64,000 nucleotides of DNA from an uncultured Cellvibrionales bacterium (lineage in GTDB: Bacteria > Pseudomonadota > Gammaproteobacteria > Pseudomonadales > Cellvibrionaceae): contig CAJWBQ010000005.1 of assembly GCA_913020115.1 (NCBI GenBank), forward strand, positions 62,001 through 126,000, given 5' to 3'. Within the stretch, counting starts at the first letter, position 1; the number at the start of each line of letters is the position of its first letter. Positions 6,845-15,828 of the stretch are shown piece by piece. The notes beneath the pieces are model-generated. The model saw nothing but the letters and a program-made list of their open reading frames with translations. It searched no databases and was not told the DNA's origin. The translations under genes and the position numbers were made by a program.

Positions 6845-9775
6845 ATGGTCTTATTTTACAAGTTACAGCACTCCGTCCGGCATCTATGTTGGTTTTTCCT
6901 ATTAATACTGGCCTATTGTGTACCTGCCACGGCCGCAGCCGCTACCTACGAAGATCAAGTGCAGAAAATGTATGTGGCTTACTATGGTCGCCCGGGTGAC
7001 CCAGGGGGCCTGAACTGGTGGGCGGGTAAGCTCGAAGTGGCCGGAGGCGACCTCAGCGAAATTATTGACAGTTTTGGCAGTTCTTCAGAATATGTTGATC
7101 GTTTCGGCAATATGGAAAATAGCGCCCTCATCAATAATATTTTTGTCCAATTACTTGGGCGTGATGCCGATACCGAAGGCTTGAATTGGTATCTAGGAAA
7201 GTTGGAATCTGGTGACCCAGATTGGAGTTTGGCGTCCATCGCTCTGCGAATTACCGACGGTGTTCAAGAGGGCACCGATGACAATTTGGTTGTGGTCAAT
7301 AGAATGGCCGTTGCCAATGCCTTTACTCTGGCGGTTGAAAACGGCGATCAATCTTACGACGGCGACAGTGACATCCTGTCAGCCTCTCAATTGCTGGCTG
7401 GCGTGGACAGTGATGAAGCCACCCTTACTCTTGCGCTCTCGGCGATCAGCGGGTCTGCCTTTAGCTACTATAGCGATAATGTTAATCAAGATATCGTGGT
7501 TAACATGTGCAGTGCCTGTCATATAGAGGGGGGCGTGGCTGCAGTATCAGATATCGTCTATCCCGGTGGCCTTGAGGCCAATTACGGGGTTTTGAGCGCT
7601 TACATCTTGCTTGACGAAGGTAACGGCGCAGTGATCCTCGATAAGGTCCGGGGTGTTGGGCACGGTGGTGGCGTTCAGTTGCCCTCTACAAGCGATGGCT
7701 ATCAAAAACTCAGCACCTTCATAGACCTTGTGAACAATTGCAGTGACGGCTGTGTCAGCGCCAATAAAGACGGCCTTTTCAATGGTGTTGTCTTGGCGTC
7801 TGCTGAGCAAACCCTGCGTCGCGCCGCTTTGATTGTTGCCGAGCGACTGCCCACAAGTGCCGAAATTACTCAGGCCAACAGTGGCGACGAGGGTCTGCGA
7901 ACAGCCCTTCGGGGTTTGATGGCAGGGGAGGGCTTTCATCAGTTCCTAATTTCAGGCGCTGATGACCGTTTATTTACCGAAACCCTGTGGCGCAACGGCT
8001 CCTTCGACGTGATTGATGCGGGGGCCGACCTCTACCCAATTATGGCCAATCGAGAAAACGATTTAATGCGCGCCGGTGACGCTGAAGCTTATTACCTTTG
8101 GCGTCGAGAATTTACCGTAGGCTTTGCTCGCGCGCCCTTAGAGTTAATTGCCTACGTGGTTGAAAATGACCGGCCTTATACTGAAATATTAACCGCAAAC
8201 TACACCATGGTGAATCGCGGCTCTGCTGAAATTGTAGGGGCGGACTCGCTCACCTTTCCCGAGGGTGCGGCCTACAATACTTTCCAAAAAGCCGTTAATA
8301 ATGGGCATGTTATACGGGACGAACAATATCAAGCCTCAGAGCTTGAACAACTGGAGATCGGTTCTAGTATCCGAGTGTTATCACACAGTGGCACCGTTAA
8401 TTATCCCCACGCTGGCATCTTGTCTGAACCTGCTTTCCTCGCCCGCTACCCCACCACCGAAACCAACCGCAACAGAGCACGTTCTCGCTGGACAAATTAC
8501 CACTTCCTAGGCTTTGACATTGAGAAATCGGCCCAGCGCACAACCGATCCAGTGGCCTTGGCCGACACTAATAACCCGACACTAAACAACCCTAATTGCA
8601 CGGTCTGTCACGTAGAAGTGGACCCAGTCGCTGGCGCTTTTCAACATTTTGGTAATGAGGGTTGGTATAACGACAGTTGGCCCGGCACAGACTCCTTACC
8701 GGGCGCCTATAAAGAAGATGCAAACAGTGGGTATCAAGAGGGTGATACTTGGTTCAGAGATATGCGCAGCCCAGGCCTAGGAGAGCAAATTGCTCCGACC
8801 ACAGGGTCGAGTATTCAATGGTTGGCACAACATATTGTTAGCGATCCTCGTTTTGCCACGGCCGCGGTAAAGTTTTGGTGGCCGGCTTTAATGGGGGCCG
8901 CACCCTACAACGCACCAGAGGTTAGTAGTGATGTTGGTTTTACAGAACAGCTGGCTCGATTTGAACAACAGCAAGGTGATATTGCTGCACTCGGAGATAC
9001 TTTCGTATCGGGTTTTGATGGTGGTTCAGCCTTTAATTTGAAAGATCTATTGGTAGAAATGATGATGTCTGCCTGGTTTCGAGGGGAGGGCAGCACCGAA
9101 AACATAGACAGCAGCCGGGCTATTGAACTGGCAAACGTAGGGGTAAAGCGATTACTTACACCTCGCGAGCTGGATGAAAAAACCTATCAAATTCTGGGGC
9201 TCCGATGGGAGGAGGGTAATCAAGACCCTTGGGAGCCCGACAATACTTATACTGCATTGTCTTCGAGGTATAGCGCTTACTATGGAGGCATAGACGGCAA
9301 GGGCACTCTGGTGCGAGCGCGCCAAATCACTCCTATCATGGCGAATATTGCAGAAGCGAATGCCCTGTGGATGGCGTGTGGAGCCATTATCAAAGACATC
9401 AATTTACCGGAAAATGAGCGAAGGTTATTGGCGGGAATCGACAGAAACATGACCCCCAATAGTCATGAGAGTGATATTCGGGCGGCCTTGGTTGGTCTCC
9501 ACGCACTGATGTGGGGCGAAAGCGTTGCAAGCAATAGCGCCGAGTTAAACCAAAGCTACTCATTGCTCACAGAGTTGTGGGAATACCGTGTAGCAAATGA
9601 CACCCACTCTTGGGCCTGGAACGATGAGAGTGATTTTTGTTCTCTACCAGACGGCTGGTGGGAGCTAAACGGCGACAATGCGGGTGAATTAGCCGAGGAC
9701 CCTACAAAGATGCTGGGTACCTGGATAGCAATGTTGGTATTTTTCATGACCGACTTTAACTTCTTACACGAGTAA
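6845..9775 (+). CDS. DUF4214 protein with DUF1588-like cytochrome region
   Basis: A 976-aa exported protein. After a signal peptide (about residues 1-31) come two DUF4214-like units (YYGRPGDPGGLNWW near 50 and LLGRDADTEGLNWY near 100). A first heme-type CSACH follows at residues 222-226, then a long region resembling the planctomycete DUF1592/DUF1588 proteins (AGILSEPAFLA). A second motif CTVCH at 585-589 is followed by VDPVAGAFQHFG, close to the DUF1588 pattern. It probably carries two c-type hemes in the periplasm or on the surface. The next gene starts 3 nt after its stop. The DUF4214 fusion to this cytochrome type is uncommon in my experience. Function unknown. Confidence 0.75.
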   Translation: MVLFYKLQHSVRHLCWFFLLILAYCVPATAAAATYEDQVQKMYVAYYGRPGDPGGLNWWAGKLEVAGGDLSEIIDSFGSSSEYVDRFGNMENSALINNIFVQLLGRDADTEGLNWYLGKLESGDPDWSLASIALRITDGVQEGTDDNLVVVNRMAVANAFTLAVENGDQSYDGDSDILSASQLLAGVDSDEATLTLALSAISGSAFSYYSDNVNQDIVVNMCSACHIEGGVAAVSDIVYPGGLEANYGVLSAYILLDEGNGAVILDKVRGVGHGGGVQLPSTSDGYQKLSTFIDLVNNCSDGCVSANKDGLFNGVVLASAEQTLRRAALIVAERLPTSAEITQANSGDEGLRTALRGLMAGEGFHQFLISGADDRLFTETLWRNGSFDVIDAGADLYPIMANRENDLMRAGDAEAYYLWRREFTVGFARAPLELIAYVVENDRPYTEILTANYTMVNRGSAEIVGADSLTFPEGAAYNTFQKAVNNGHVIRDEQYQASELEQLEIGSSIRVLSHSGTVNYPHAGILSEPAFLARYPTTETNRNRARSRWTNYHFLGFDIEKSAQRTTDPVALADTNNPTLNNPNCTVCHVEVDPVAGAFQHFGNEGWYNDSWPGTDSLPGAYKEDANSGYQEGDTWFRDMRSPGLGEQIAPTTGSSIQWLAQHIVSDPRFATAAVKFWWPALMGAAPYNAPEVSSDVGFTEQLARFEQQQGDIAALGDTFVSGFDGGSAFNLKDLLVEMMMSAWFRGEGSTENIDSSRAIELANVGVKRLLTPRELDEKTYQILGLRWEEGNQDPWEPDNTYTALSSRYSAYYGGIDGKGTLVRARQITPIMANIAEANALWMACGAIIKDINLPENERRLLAGIDRNMTPNSHESDIRAALVGLHALMWGESVASNSAELNQSYSLLTELWEYRVANDTHSWAWNDESDFCSLPDGWWELNGDNAGELAEDPTKMLGTWIAMLVFFMTDFNFLHE

Positions 9776-9778
9776 ATC

Positions 9779-11071
9779 ATGATTAAAAGACGTCGACTAT
9801 TACAGTTAGCATCACTGCTGAGCGCGGGTGCTGCAATGCCAAAGCTTTACGCAGCGAGCCAATACAATGGCCGGTTGCTCATCACCTTACAGGCATCGGG
9901 GGGCTGGGACGTTTCAAGCTTTTGTGATCCGAAAGTAAACATCCCCGGCGAGTTGGAAATTACTCGCTGGTCAAACAGTGGAGAAATTCAAACCGCCGGT
10001 AATATCCAATACGCACCCTATGCCAACAATCAGGCTTTTTTCGACAAATACCACAACGACACTCTAATTATTAATGGCGTTGACGCTCAAACCAATGCGC
10101 ACTCCGTGGGCGAATTGCATAATTGGAGTGGTCGAAATTCCAGTGGATACCCCACATTGTCAGCACTTTTTGCGGCCAGTCAGGCGCCAGAAATGCCTAT
10201 GTCTTATCTCTCCTTTGGCGGTTTTAATGCAACGGGGGGCATCATTCGTTCAAGCCGCATTGAGGGCGCTGACCGCAATGCGCTGACAACCGTGTTGCGA
10301 CCTAATCAGGTGCCTTGGGAAGCGGCAGAGCACCCGCTGCAAGTAAAAGCGCAAATGACGATGATACGCGCGGCTCAAGAGGCGCGCTTACAAAGCATCA
10401 TCGTAGATGACACCCAGTTGCCACTTAGGCAATTGAACGCCTCAGCCTATAGTGAGTCTTTGCGTAGCAAAGACGATTTATTTGCCTTTGCTGATATTAT
10501 TCCCGATGAATCGGCATTCCCTTCTGATACGGATCTTGGCAGGTTCGCAGGTGTTAGCACTCTACAAAAGCAAATGATGTTTGCCTTACTCGCCTTCAAG
10601 TCTGGTACAGCTTGTAGTGCCGACTTGGTACAGTTTGGCTTTGATACTCACGCTGATCATGACAGCAACCACGAGCCGCTGATGGCTCACACGACTGACA
10701 GTTTGGACTATCTATGGAGCTATGCCGATGAATTAGGCATCGCTGATCGCCTTACTGTTGTAGTGGCTTCCGATTTTAGCCGCACCCCATTTTACAACGG
10801 CTTCGAAGGCAAAGATCATTGGCCCATTGGCAGCGTTATGGTTATGGAGAGAAACGCTGCTTGGGGCAACCAGGTGGTGGGTGCAACAGACGGAGCGCAA
10901 AACGCCCTGGAGATAAACCCAAGCACGCTAATGCAAGACAACAGTAGCGGCACGATTATATATCCCAAGCACGTTCACAAAGCACTGCGCAATTACTTTG
11001 GCATAAATAACAGCGCAGCAAGCCAATTATTCCCACTGAGTAATACCGAAACCTTCAACTTCTTCGGATAA
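9779..11071 (+). CDS. DUF1501-family exported protein
   Basis: A 430-aa protein beginning MIKRRRLLQLASLLSAGAA, a Tat-like signal with Arg cluster and Ala-rich h-region. Later motifs DTHADHDSNHEPL (near 298) and SDFSRTPFYNGFEGKDHW (near 330) follow the DUF1501 pattern, a sulfatase/alkaline-phosphatase-like fold of unknown activity. It is translationally close to the DUF4214/DUF1588 gene, the same partnership as cytochrome plus DUF1501/DUF1552 pairs in Planctomycetes and some proteobacteria. A likely role is in a periplasmic complex with that protein. Biochemical function is not established for the family. Confidence 0.75.
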   Translation: MIKRRRLLQLASLLSAGAAMPKLYAASQYNGRLLITLQASGGWDVSSFCDPKVNIPGELEITRWSNSGEIQTAGNIQYAPYANNQAFFDKYHNDTLIINGVDAQTNAHSVGELHNWSGRNSSGYPTLSALFAASQAPEMPMSYLSFGGFNATGGIIRSSRIEGADRNALTTVLRPNQVPWEAAEHPLQVKAQMTMIRAAQEARLQSIIVDDTQLPLRQLNASAYSESLRSKDDLFAFADIIPDESAFPSDTDLGRFAGVSTLQKQMMFALLAFKSGTACSADLVQFGFDTHADHDSNHEPLMAHTTDSLDYLWSYADELGIADRLTVVVASDFSRTPFYNGFEGKDHWPIGSVMVMERNAAWGNQVVGATDGAQNALEINPSTLMQDNSSGTIIYPKHVHKALRNYFGINNSAASQLFPLSNTETFNFFG

Positions 11072-11077
11072 GAAAAA

Positions 11078-11155
11078 CGGGGTCAAGTCTTGCCTTTTGC
11101 CTTTCCACCCAAGTCTATGATACTTCTATTAGGCAAAAGGCAAGACTTGACCCCG
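11078..11155. repeat. REP-like perfect 25-bp inverted repeat
   Basis: Two exactly complementary 25-nt arms, 11078-11102 and 11131-11155, around a 28-nt loop. The outer end begins CGGGGTCAAGTCTTG and the inner end is TTTTGCCT. GGGGTCAAG-type palindromes are familiar as scattered REP/REPIN units mobilised by RAYT transposases in gammaproteobacteria. No such transposase lies in the window. The hairpin sits between the DUF1501 and PhoD genes and could also attenuate read-through. Confidence 0.85.
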
Positions 11156-11183
11156 ATTCAGTTTCATTACAAGGAGGTAATAA

Positions 11184-12686
11184 ATGTCAGCGAAAATTCT
11201 AGTGGGCCCACTTTTAGGGCTGGAATCAGAAAGTTGTTACAGCGTGTGTTTTTCGAGTGCGGCCTCCGTTAGTGAGGCTGCAGTTGTTGTTACAGATTCT
11301 ATCACCGGTGATGAGCAAATAATCTCCGCGAGTTCAGTGGGCAAAGTAGCGTCGGGTTGTGTTTGGCGCGCCACTATTGCCATACAAGCCCAGAATCGTG
11401 CCACCGAGCTCAGCTACCGCGTTTTATTGGGTGGAACCTCAGCTAGCAATAGCGCAGACACCAGTCAATGGTCATTCTCCGTGCCGGTTTTGGGAAGTAA
11501 GCCCAACATGGCCTATGGGTCCTGCAATGGCTTTTCGTCTCTCGATATTATGACCAAAACCGAACGCCCTTATGCGCTTTGGGAATCTTTACAAGCCAAT
11601 CATGAAAGCTCACCCTACGCGGCCTTGTTGATGGGCGGTGATCAGGTCTATGCCGACAGTATTTGGGGGGCGGTACCAGAACTGCGTAAGTGGAATGAAT
11701 TGCCCCTCGATGAAAAAAAGCGGCGCAAAGCATCAACATTGATGGTAGCCCAAATAGACCGCTTCTATGACCAACTCTACCGTGATCGCTGGAGCAATCC
11801 GGCAATGAACATGATGATGGCCAGTATTCCTTCGGTGATGATGTGGGATGATCATGACATCTTTGATGGTTGGGGCAGTTTCCCCGAGAGCTTACAGAGC
11901 TGTGCAGTATTTCAGGCGATTTTTGAGCGCGCTCGGCATTATTTTTTACTGTTTCAAATACGCAGCCTTGAAAATACAGCGCTAATGGATGCTGAAAAGT
12001 CCTTTTACAGCCAAGGTGTCCCCTTTCATGGTTATCACATTCTCGCTTTAGACAATCGCTCTGAACGCACTCGCGAGCAAGTGATGGGGAGCGATCATTG
12101 GAACTGTTTGAATAGCTATTTGGAAGACAAGGTGGATTCTGGTGATTTGCTTCTCATGTCGGCAGTACCCGTGGTATATCGCGACTTTACCATGACCGAA
12201 ACGGCTTTTGATTATACCCCTTGGGAGGAAGAACTGACGGATGATCTGAAGGATCACTGGCGAGCCAAGGGGCACGAGGGCGAGCGCGCTCGCCTAATTA
12301 TGCGTTTGTTGCAGAATGCTCGACGGCGGCCCAACAATCGCACGCTCATATTATCGGGGGATGTGCACATTGGATGTGCCGGTGTAATTCTTGACCGTCG
12401 AGATCCTGTGCAGCGTTTTAAAATCCATCAAGTGGTGTCGTCTGGTATTGTGCACCCGGCGCCCAGTCGAGTGCAGTGGTTGGGTATCATGGCTGTAACC
12501 AATGACAAGTCTGAATATCTTACCGAAGACCGAAGTATAAAAGTCAGTTTGCTAAAACCCTTTGGCAGCAAGCAATACATTCGCACTCGCAATTTTGTGA
12601 CACTGAGCGACGGCAATGACGGCAAGCTTTGGGTAAACTGGATCACCGAAAATGGCGATCGCCCATACTATCCTTTGGATAGGTAG
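11184..12686 (+). CDS. PhoD-like metallophosphatase
   Basis: A 500-aa calcineurin-like phosphoesterase of the PhoD type. Metal-binding motifs appear in order: MAYGSCNG near 111, LMGGDQVYAD near 148, WDDHDIFDGWG near 213 and LSGDVHIG near 391. No signal peptide is evident, so unlike Bacillus PhoD it may act in the cytoplasm. An ideal AAGGAGG lies 7 nt before the ATG. It follows the DUF1501 gene by 112 nt, with the inverted repeat between, so co-transcription is possible but would pass the hairpin. Substrate (phosphodiester or phosphomonoester) cannot be told. Confidence 0.8.
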   Translation: MSAKILVGPLLGLESESCYSVCFSSAASVSEAAVVVTDSITGDEQIISASSVGKVASGCVWRATIAIQAQNRATELSYRVLLGGTSASNSADTSQWSFSVPVLGSKPNMAYGSCNGFSSLDIMTKTERPYALWESLQANHESSPYAALLMGGDQVYADSIWGAVPELRKWNELPLDEKKRRKASTLMVAQIDRFYDQLYRDRWSNPAMNMMMASIPSVMMWDDHDIFDGWGSFPESLQSCAVFQAIFERARHYFLLFQIRSLENTALMDAEKSFYSQGVPFHGYHILALDNRSERTREQVMGSDHWNCLNSYLEDKVDSGDLLLMSAVPVVYRDFTMTETAFDYTPWEEELTDDLKDHWRAKGHEGERARLIMRLLQNARRRPNNRTLILSGDVHIGCAGVILDRRDPVQRFKIHQVVSSGIVHPAPSRVQWLGIMAVTNDKSEYLTEDRSIKVSLLKPFGSKQYIRTRNFVTLSDGNDGKLWVNWITENGDRPYYPLDR

Positions 12687-13130
12687 TAGGGTTACCTATT
12701 GGATAGAGCGGTACATTCGGTGCTGTCTCTACCGGTGTTTATGCAGTTTTCTTACTTGTTCAGGGTGGAATTCCACTAAGCTAGTGGGCAAGAGTGTGTA
12801 AGTCAAATGGCATAGTTTCAAAATATACCTTGCCTTCTTCAAGTATCGAATAGTCAAAAATGTCATTTACAGTCCCATTCAATGGCGGACCAGAATATTC
12901 CAGCATTTTCGCCAACGCGAATACCTATCGAGCTTGACAATCTCCCAGATAAGTTGGTTTTTCTGTCCTCTCTGCTGAAGCCTGTATGTTGAGGTTTAAC
13001 TAGGGGGCTGGTTCAGCGTTAGGCTAGACTGCCGATAGTGACGATTTTTTACCAATAAATGCGGAATTGGTCCAAGCTAAGCCGCAGCTTGAGCTGTTCT
13101 AATAGTCAGGTGAACAAGAGAGTATAAAGA
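12687..13130. other. intergenic region, possible decayed coding
   Basis: No gene of normal length. Short open stretches exist on both strands around 12780-12990, including a plus-strand 36-codon ORF from about 12882 and a minus-strand 41-codon one, and the base composition is protein-like. None has a good ribosome site. It may be gene debris, or the leader of the oxidoreductase operon that starts at 13131. Confidence 0.4.
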
Positions 13131-13433
13131 ATGCCGGAAACATTTTTGAAAACTCATCGCAAGGGCCTGTTTCTTGCGGTAGGGTTTGCACTATATATAA
13201 AGTTCTTTCTGTTGCCCACGGCTACTCTATTTTATGAAGCCTATCATTTGCTCAAAATCGAACTACTTTATGTTGGCTATCAGGTTTTTAAGGTGGCGGC
13301 TTATACCATGTCAGTTTGGCAATATCGTCACATAGTATTACTGGCTGCGGCCATATTCGTTTTTCTTGTCTACCTGCTCATTAGAAAAATTAAATACCAC
13401 AATAATCTTCTGAAACAAGGTGATGGATTATGA
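13131..13433 (+). CDS. small two-helix membrane protein
   Basis: A 100-aa protein with hydrophobic segments at about residues 12-32 and 65-87 and a basic tail (RKIKYHNN). No family recognised. Its stop overlaps the start of the Tat-signal subunit by 4 nt, so it is translationally coupled to the oxidoreductase genes. FAD-dependent sugar dehydrogenases usually have a cytochrome c partner; none is present here. This protein might anchor the complex or link it to the membrane, but that is a guess from position only. Confidence 0.65.
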   Translation: MPETFLKTHRKGLFLAVGFALYIKFFLLPTATLFYEAYHLLKIELLYVGYQVFKVAAYTMSVWQYRHIVLLAAAIFVFLVYLLIRKIKYHNNLLKQGDGL

Positions 13434-14056
13434 AACGTCGTGATTTTTTAGAGTGCGCGGCCCTTCTGATCGGTGGTGTGGGGGTCAGTCAGTCGGGCTT
13501 CAGTTTAAGCCATGAGCAAAAACACTACTTGGCTTCGGCGCCAAGCTACATTGAACGTCCGATAGATTATTTTTCCGTAACGCAGCGTACGCTGATTAAC
13601 CGTCTTATAGAAATTATTATACCGGAAACTGACACTCCAGGGGCCACTGAAGCCGGCGTGGGAAAATTTATCGAATTGATACTTGTGGATTGGCTTAATG
13701 ACGAAGAGCGATTGGTGTTTATGGCGGGGCTAGAGTCGGTGTCGGACATGGCAAAAAATCACTTCGATAAGGATGCGCTGGATCTTTCCAGTGACGAACT
13801 TCTAAAGATATTAAGCTCCCTGGAGTTGGACGCAGAAGAGCACCCCTGGTATGACTTGGGAAATCAGGGCGGAGCTTTTCTCGAAGGCCACCCGGCCCCG
13901 TTTATCTGCCAGCTAAAAGAACTTACTATTTATGGTTTTTTCACTTCTAAAGTTGGTAGTACCCAAGTTCTTAGATACATGCCTATGCCAATGAGCTTTG
14001 ATGGTGATGTTCCGTTGAAAGAAGGCGATAGCACTTGGGCGGGAAGGCAAACATGA
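13430..14056 (+). CDS. gluconate 2-dehydrogenase subunit 3 family protein
   Basis: A 208-aa protein with N-terminal MKRRDFLE (Tat-type RR motif) and the pattern LINRLIEIIIPETDTPGA near residues 57-74, characteristic of the small Tat-carrying subunit of GMC-type sugar dehydrogenases. In studied three-subunit enzymes this subunit takes the folded FAD subunit, which lacks its own signal, through the Tat pore. That fits the gene order here: the GMC oxidoreductase follows after 47 nt. The 4-nt overlap with the small membrane protein gene also points to one operon. Confidence 0.85.
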   Translation: MKRRDFLECAALLIGGVGVSQSGFSLSHEQKHYLASAPSYIERPIDYFSVTQRTLINRLIEIIIPETDTPGATEAGVGKFIELILVDWLNDEERLVFMAGLESVSDMAKNHFDKDALDLSSDELLKILSSLELDAEEHPWYDLGNQGGAFLEGHPAPFICQLKELTIYGFFTSKVGSTQVLRYMPMPMSFDGDVPLKEGDSTWAGRQT

Positions 14057-14103
14057 TTTGAATCTTCGACGATAAATAAGTGAATAATATATGTTGAGTA
14101 GGG

Positions 14104-15813
14104 GTGAGTAGATTGAATCGCGCAAGAGAATTTGATGCAATTGTTGTTGGCTCTGGTATATCAGGTGGCTGGGCCGCCAAAGAGCTGACAGAAAAAGGTT
14201 TGAAGGTATTGGTTTTAGAACGTGGTGAAGATCTTCAGCACGGCATCGATTATTTGGGCGAGCACGCCCCCGATTGGAACTTGCCCTTTAATGGTATGAA
14301 AAACCGTGAAGAGGAAGCCGAAGAGTATCCTATACAAAGTCAAAATTATGCCTTCAGTGAAGCCAATAAAACGTTTTTCAATAATGACAAAGACAACCCT
14401 TATGTTCGCCATGAACACAAACCCTTTAACTGGATTCGCGCGGATGTAGTGGGTGGCCGATCCTTGCTCTGGGGGCGTCAAAGCTATCGTTGGTCTGAGC
14501 AAGATTTTGCCGCCAATGGTGTAGACAAAACCGCGATACCCTGGCCTGTAACTTACGAGGAAATTGCGCCTTGGTACAGTTATGTGGAACAGTTTGTGGG
14601 CATCAGCGGTCAAGCGGAAGGCCTTAAAGAACTGCCTGATAGCGAATTTTTACCGCCAATGAAGTTGCACGCTATTGAGAAAACCATCAAGCGGCGCTTA
14701 GAAGAAAAAGCGCCAGACGTCACTATGACTATAGGCCGTGTAGCGGTTCTAACGGAGAACCACAAGGGTCGTAGTGCGTGTCACTATTGTGGCCCATGCC
14801 ATCGCGGCTGCTCCACCGGCAGCTACTTCAGCTCGCAGAGCTCCACTTTGCCAGCGGCTCGGGCAACGGGAAATTTGACCTTAAGAGCTAACTCCCTTGT
14901 GGAAAAGCTCATCTATGATGACAAAACGCGTAAAGTATCTGCGGTACAGGTCATCGATACGAAAACGGGGGAGCGCCTATCGTTCCGAGCTAAAATATTT
15001 TTCCTCTGTGCGTCCACTATTGCATCCACCCAGATATTACTAAATTCTACCAGCGCGTATTTTCCCAAGGGTCTGGCGAATCGAAGTGGTACTGTTGGTC
15101 AGTATTTGATGGACCATGCTACAGGATTTGGTGGGGTGGGAGTTTTCCTTGACGATATGGATACTTACTATTACGGCAATCGCCCCAATGGCACTTATAT
15201 TCCACGTTTTCGAAATTTACCGGGGGAAGAAAGTGATACTGGTTTTATCCGTGGTTACGGCTTTCAGACCGTGGCGCTTCGTACTAATTGGTCGACCAAC
15301 GTAACACGCCGTGGTTTTGGTGTGGAATTAAAAGATAGCTTACGCAAACCTGGGCAGTCGCTGTTTGTATTACAAGCCTTTATGGAGTGCTTACCTAATT
15401 CGAACAACCGCGTCACCTTGAGCCCTGACAAGGTGGATCGCTTTGGCATTCCCCAAGTATCTGTGGAGTTTTCGTGGTCAGAAAATGAACGAAAAATGAT
15501 GGTGGATATGAAGGTCCAAGCGGAGCGCCTCCTCAAGGCGGCCGGTGCGGTTTATATCATTGACAATTTCGATGAGGGAGAGCCCATTGGTGGCATGGGA
15601 ATCCATGAGATGGGCACCGCCCGTATGGGTGATGATCCCGCTCGTTCAGTTCTAAATAAATACAATCAGGCCCACGACGTGGCCAATCTATTTATTACTG
15701 ATGGTTCTTTCATGACTTCATCTTCTTGTGTGAACCCTTCGTTAACGTATATGGCCTTTACGGCCCGTGCCTGTGATTACGCCGTTAAACAATTAGCGGT
15801 CGGTAGGCTTTAA
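14104..15813 (+). CDS. GMC oxidoreductase, FAD subunit with Cys cluster
   Basis: A 569-aa glucose-methanol-choline family flavoprotein. The FAD loop is VVGSGISGGWAAKEL near residue 15, and the C-terminal block GIHEMGTARMG plus SSCVNPSLT holds the catalytic His/Asn region. Cys226, Cys229, Cys232 and Cys236 (CHYCGPCHRGC) form a compact cluster in the region where the FAD-dependent glucose dehydrogenase of Burkholderia binds a 3Fe-4S cluster, so an Fe-S centre is likely. It has no signal of its own and probably leaves the cell with the subunit encoded before it. With ThuA next door, oxidation of a sugar or glycoside (possibly at C3) is the best guess. GTG start. Confidence 0.85.
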   Translation: MSRLNRAREFDAIVVGSGISGGWAAKELTEKGLKVLVLERGEDLQHGIDYLGEHAPDWNLPFNGMKNREEEAEEYPIQSQNYAFSEANKTFFNNDKDNPYVRHEHKPFNWIRADVVGGRSLLWGRQSYRWSEQDFAANGVDKTAIPWPVTYEEIAPWYSYVEQFVGISGQAEGLKELPDSEFLPPMKLHAIEKTIKRRLEEKAPDVTMTIGRVAVLTENHKGRSACHYCGPCHRGCSTGSYFSSQSSTLPAARATGNLTLRANSLVEKLIYDDKTRKVSAVQVIDTKTGERLSFRAKIFFLCASTIASTQILLNSTSAYFPKGLANRSGTVGQYLMDHATGFGGVGVFLDDMDTYYYGNRPNGTYIPRFRNLPGEESDTGFIRGYGFQTVALRTNWSTNVTRRGFGVELKDSLRKPGQSLFVLQAFMECLPNSNNRVTLSPDKVDRFGIPQVSVEFSWSENERKMMVDMKVQAERLLKAAGAVYIIDNFDEGEPIGGMGIHEMGTARMGDDPARSVLNKYNQAHDVANLFITDGSFMTSSSCVNPSLTYMAFTARACDYAVKQLAVGRL

Positions 15814-15828
15814 CTAATTGAGCCTATT

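Noticed and set aside
11090..11272. 60-aa open frame within the inverted repeat
   Set aside because: Runs through the hairpin into the PhoD gene in another frame.
12780..12990. Short protein-like frames on both strands
   Set aside because: Under 45 codons, stops in all longer readings, no ribosome site; kept only as an intergenic note.
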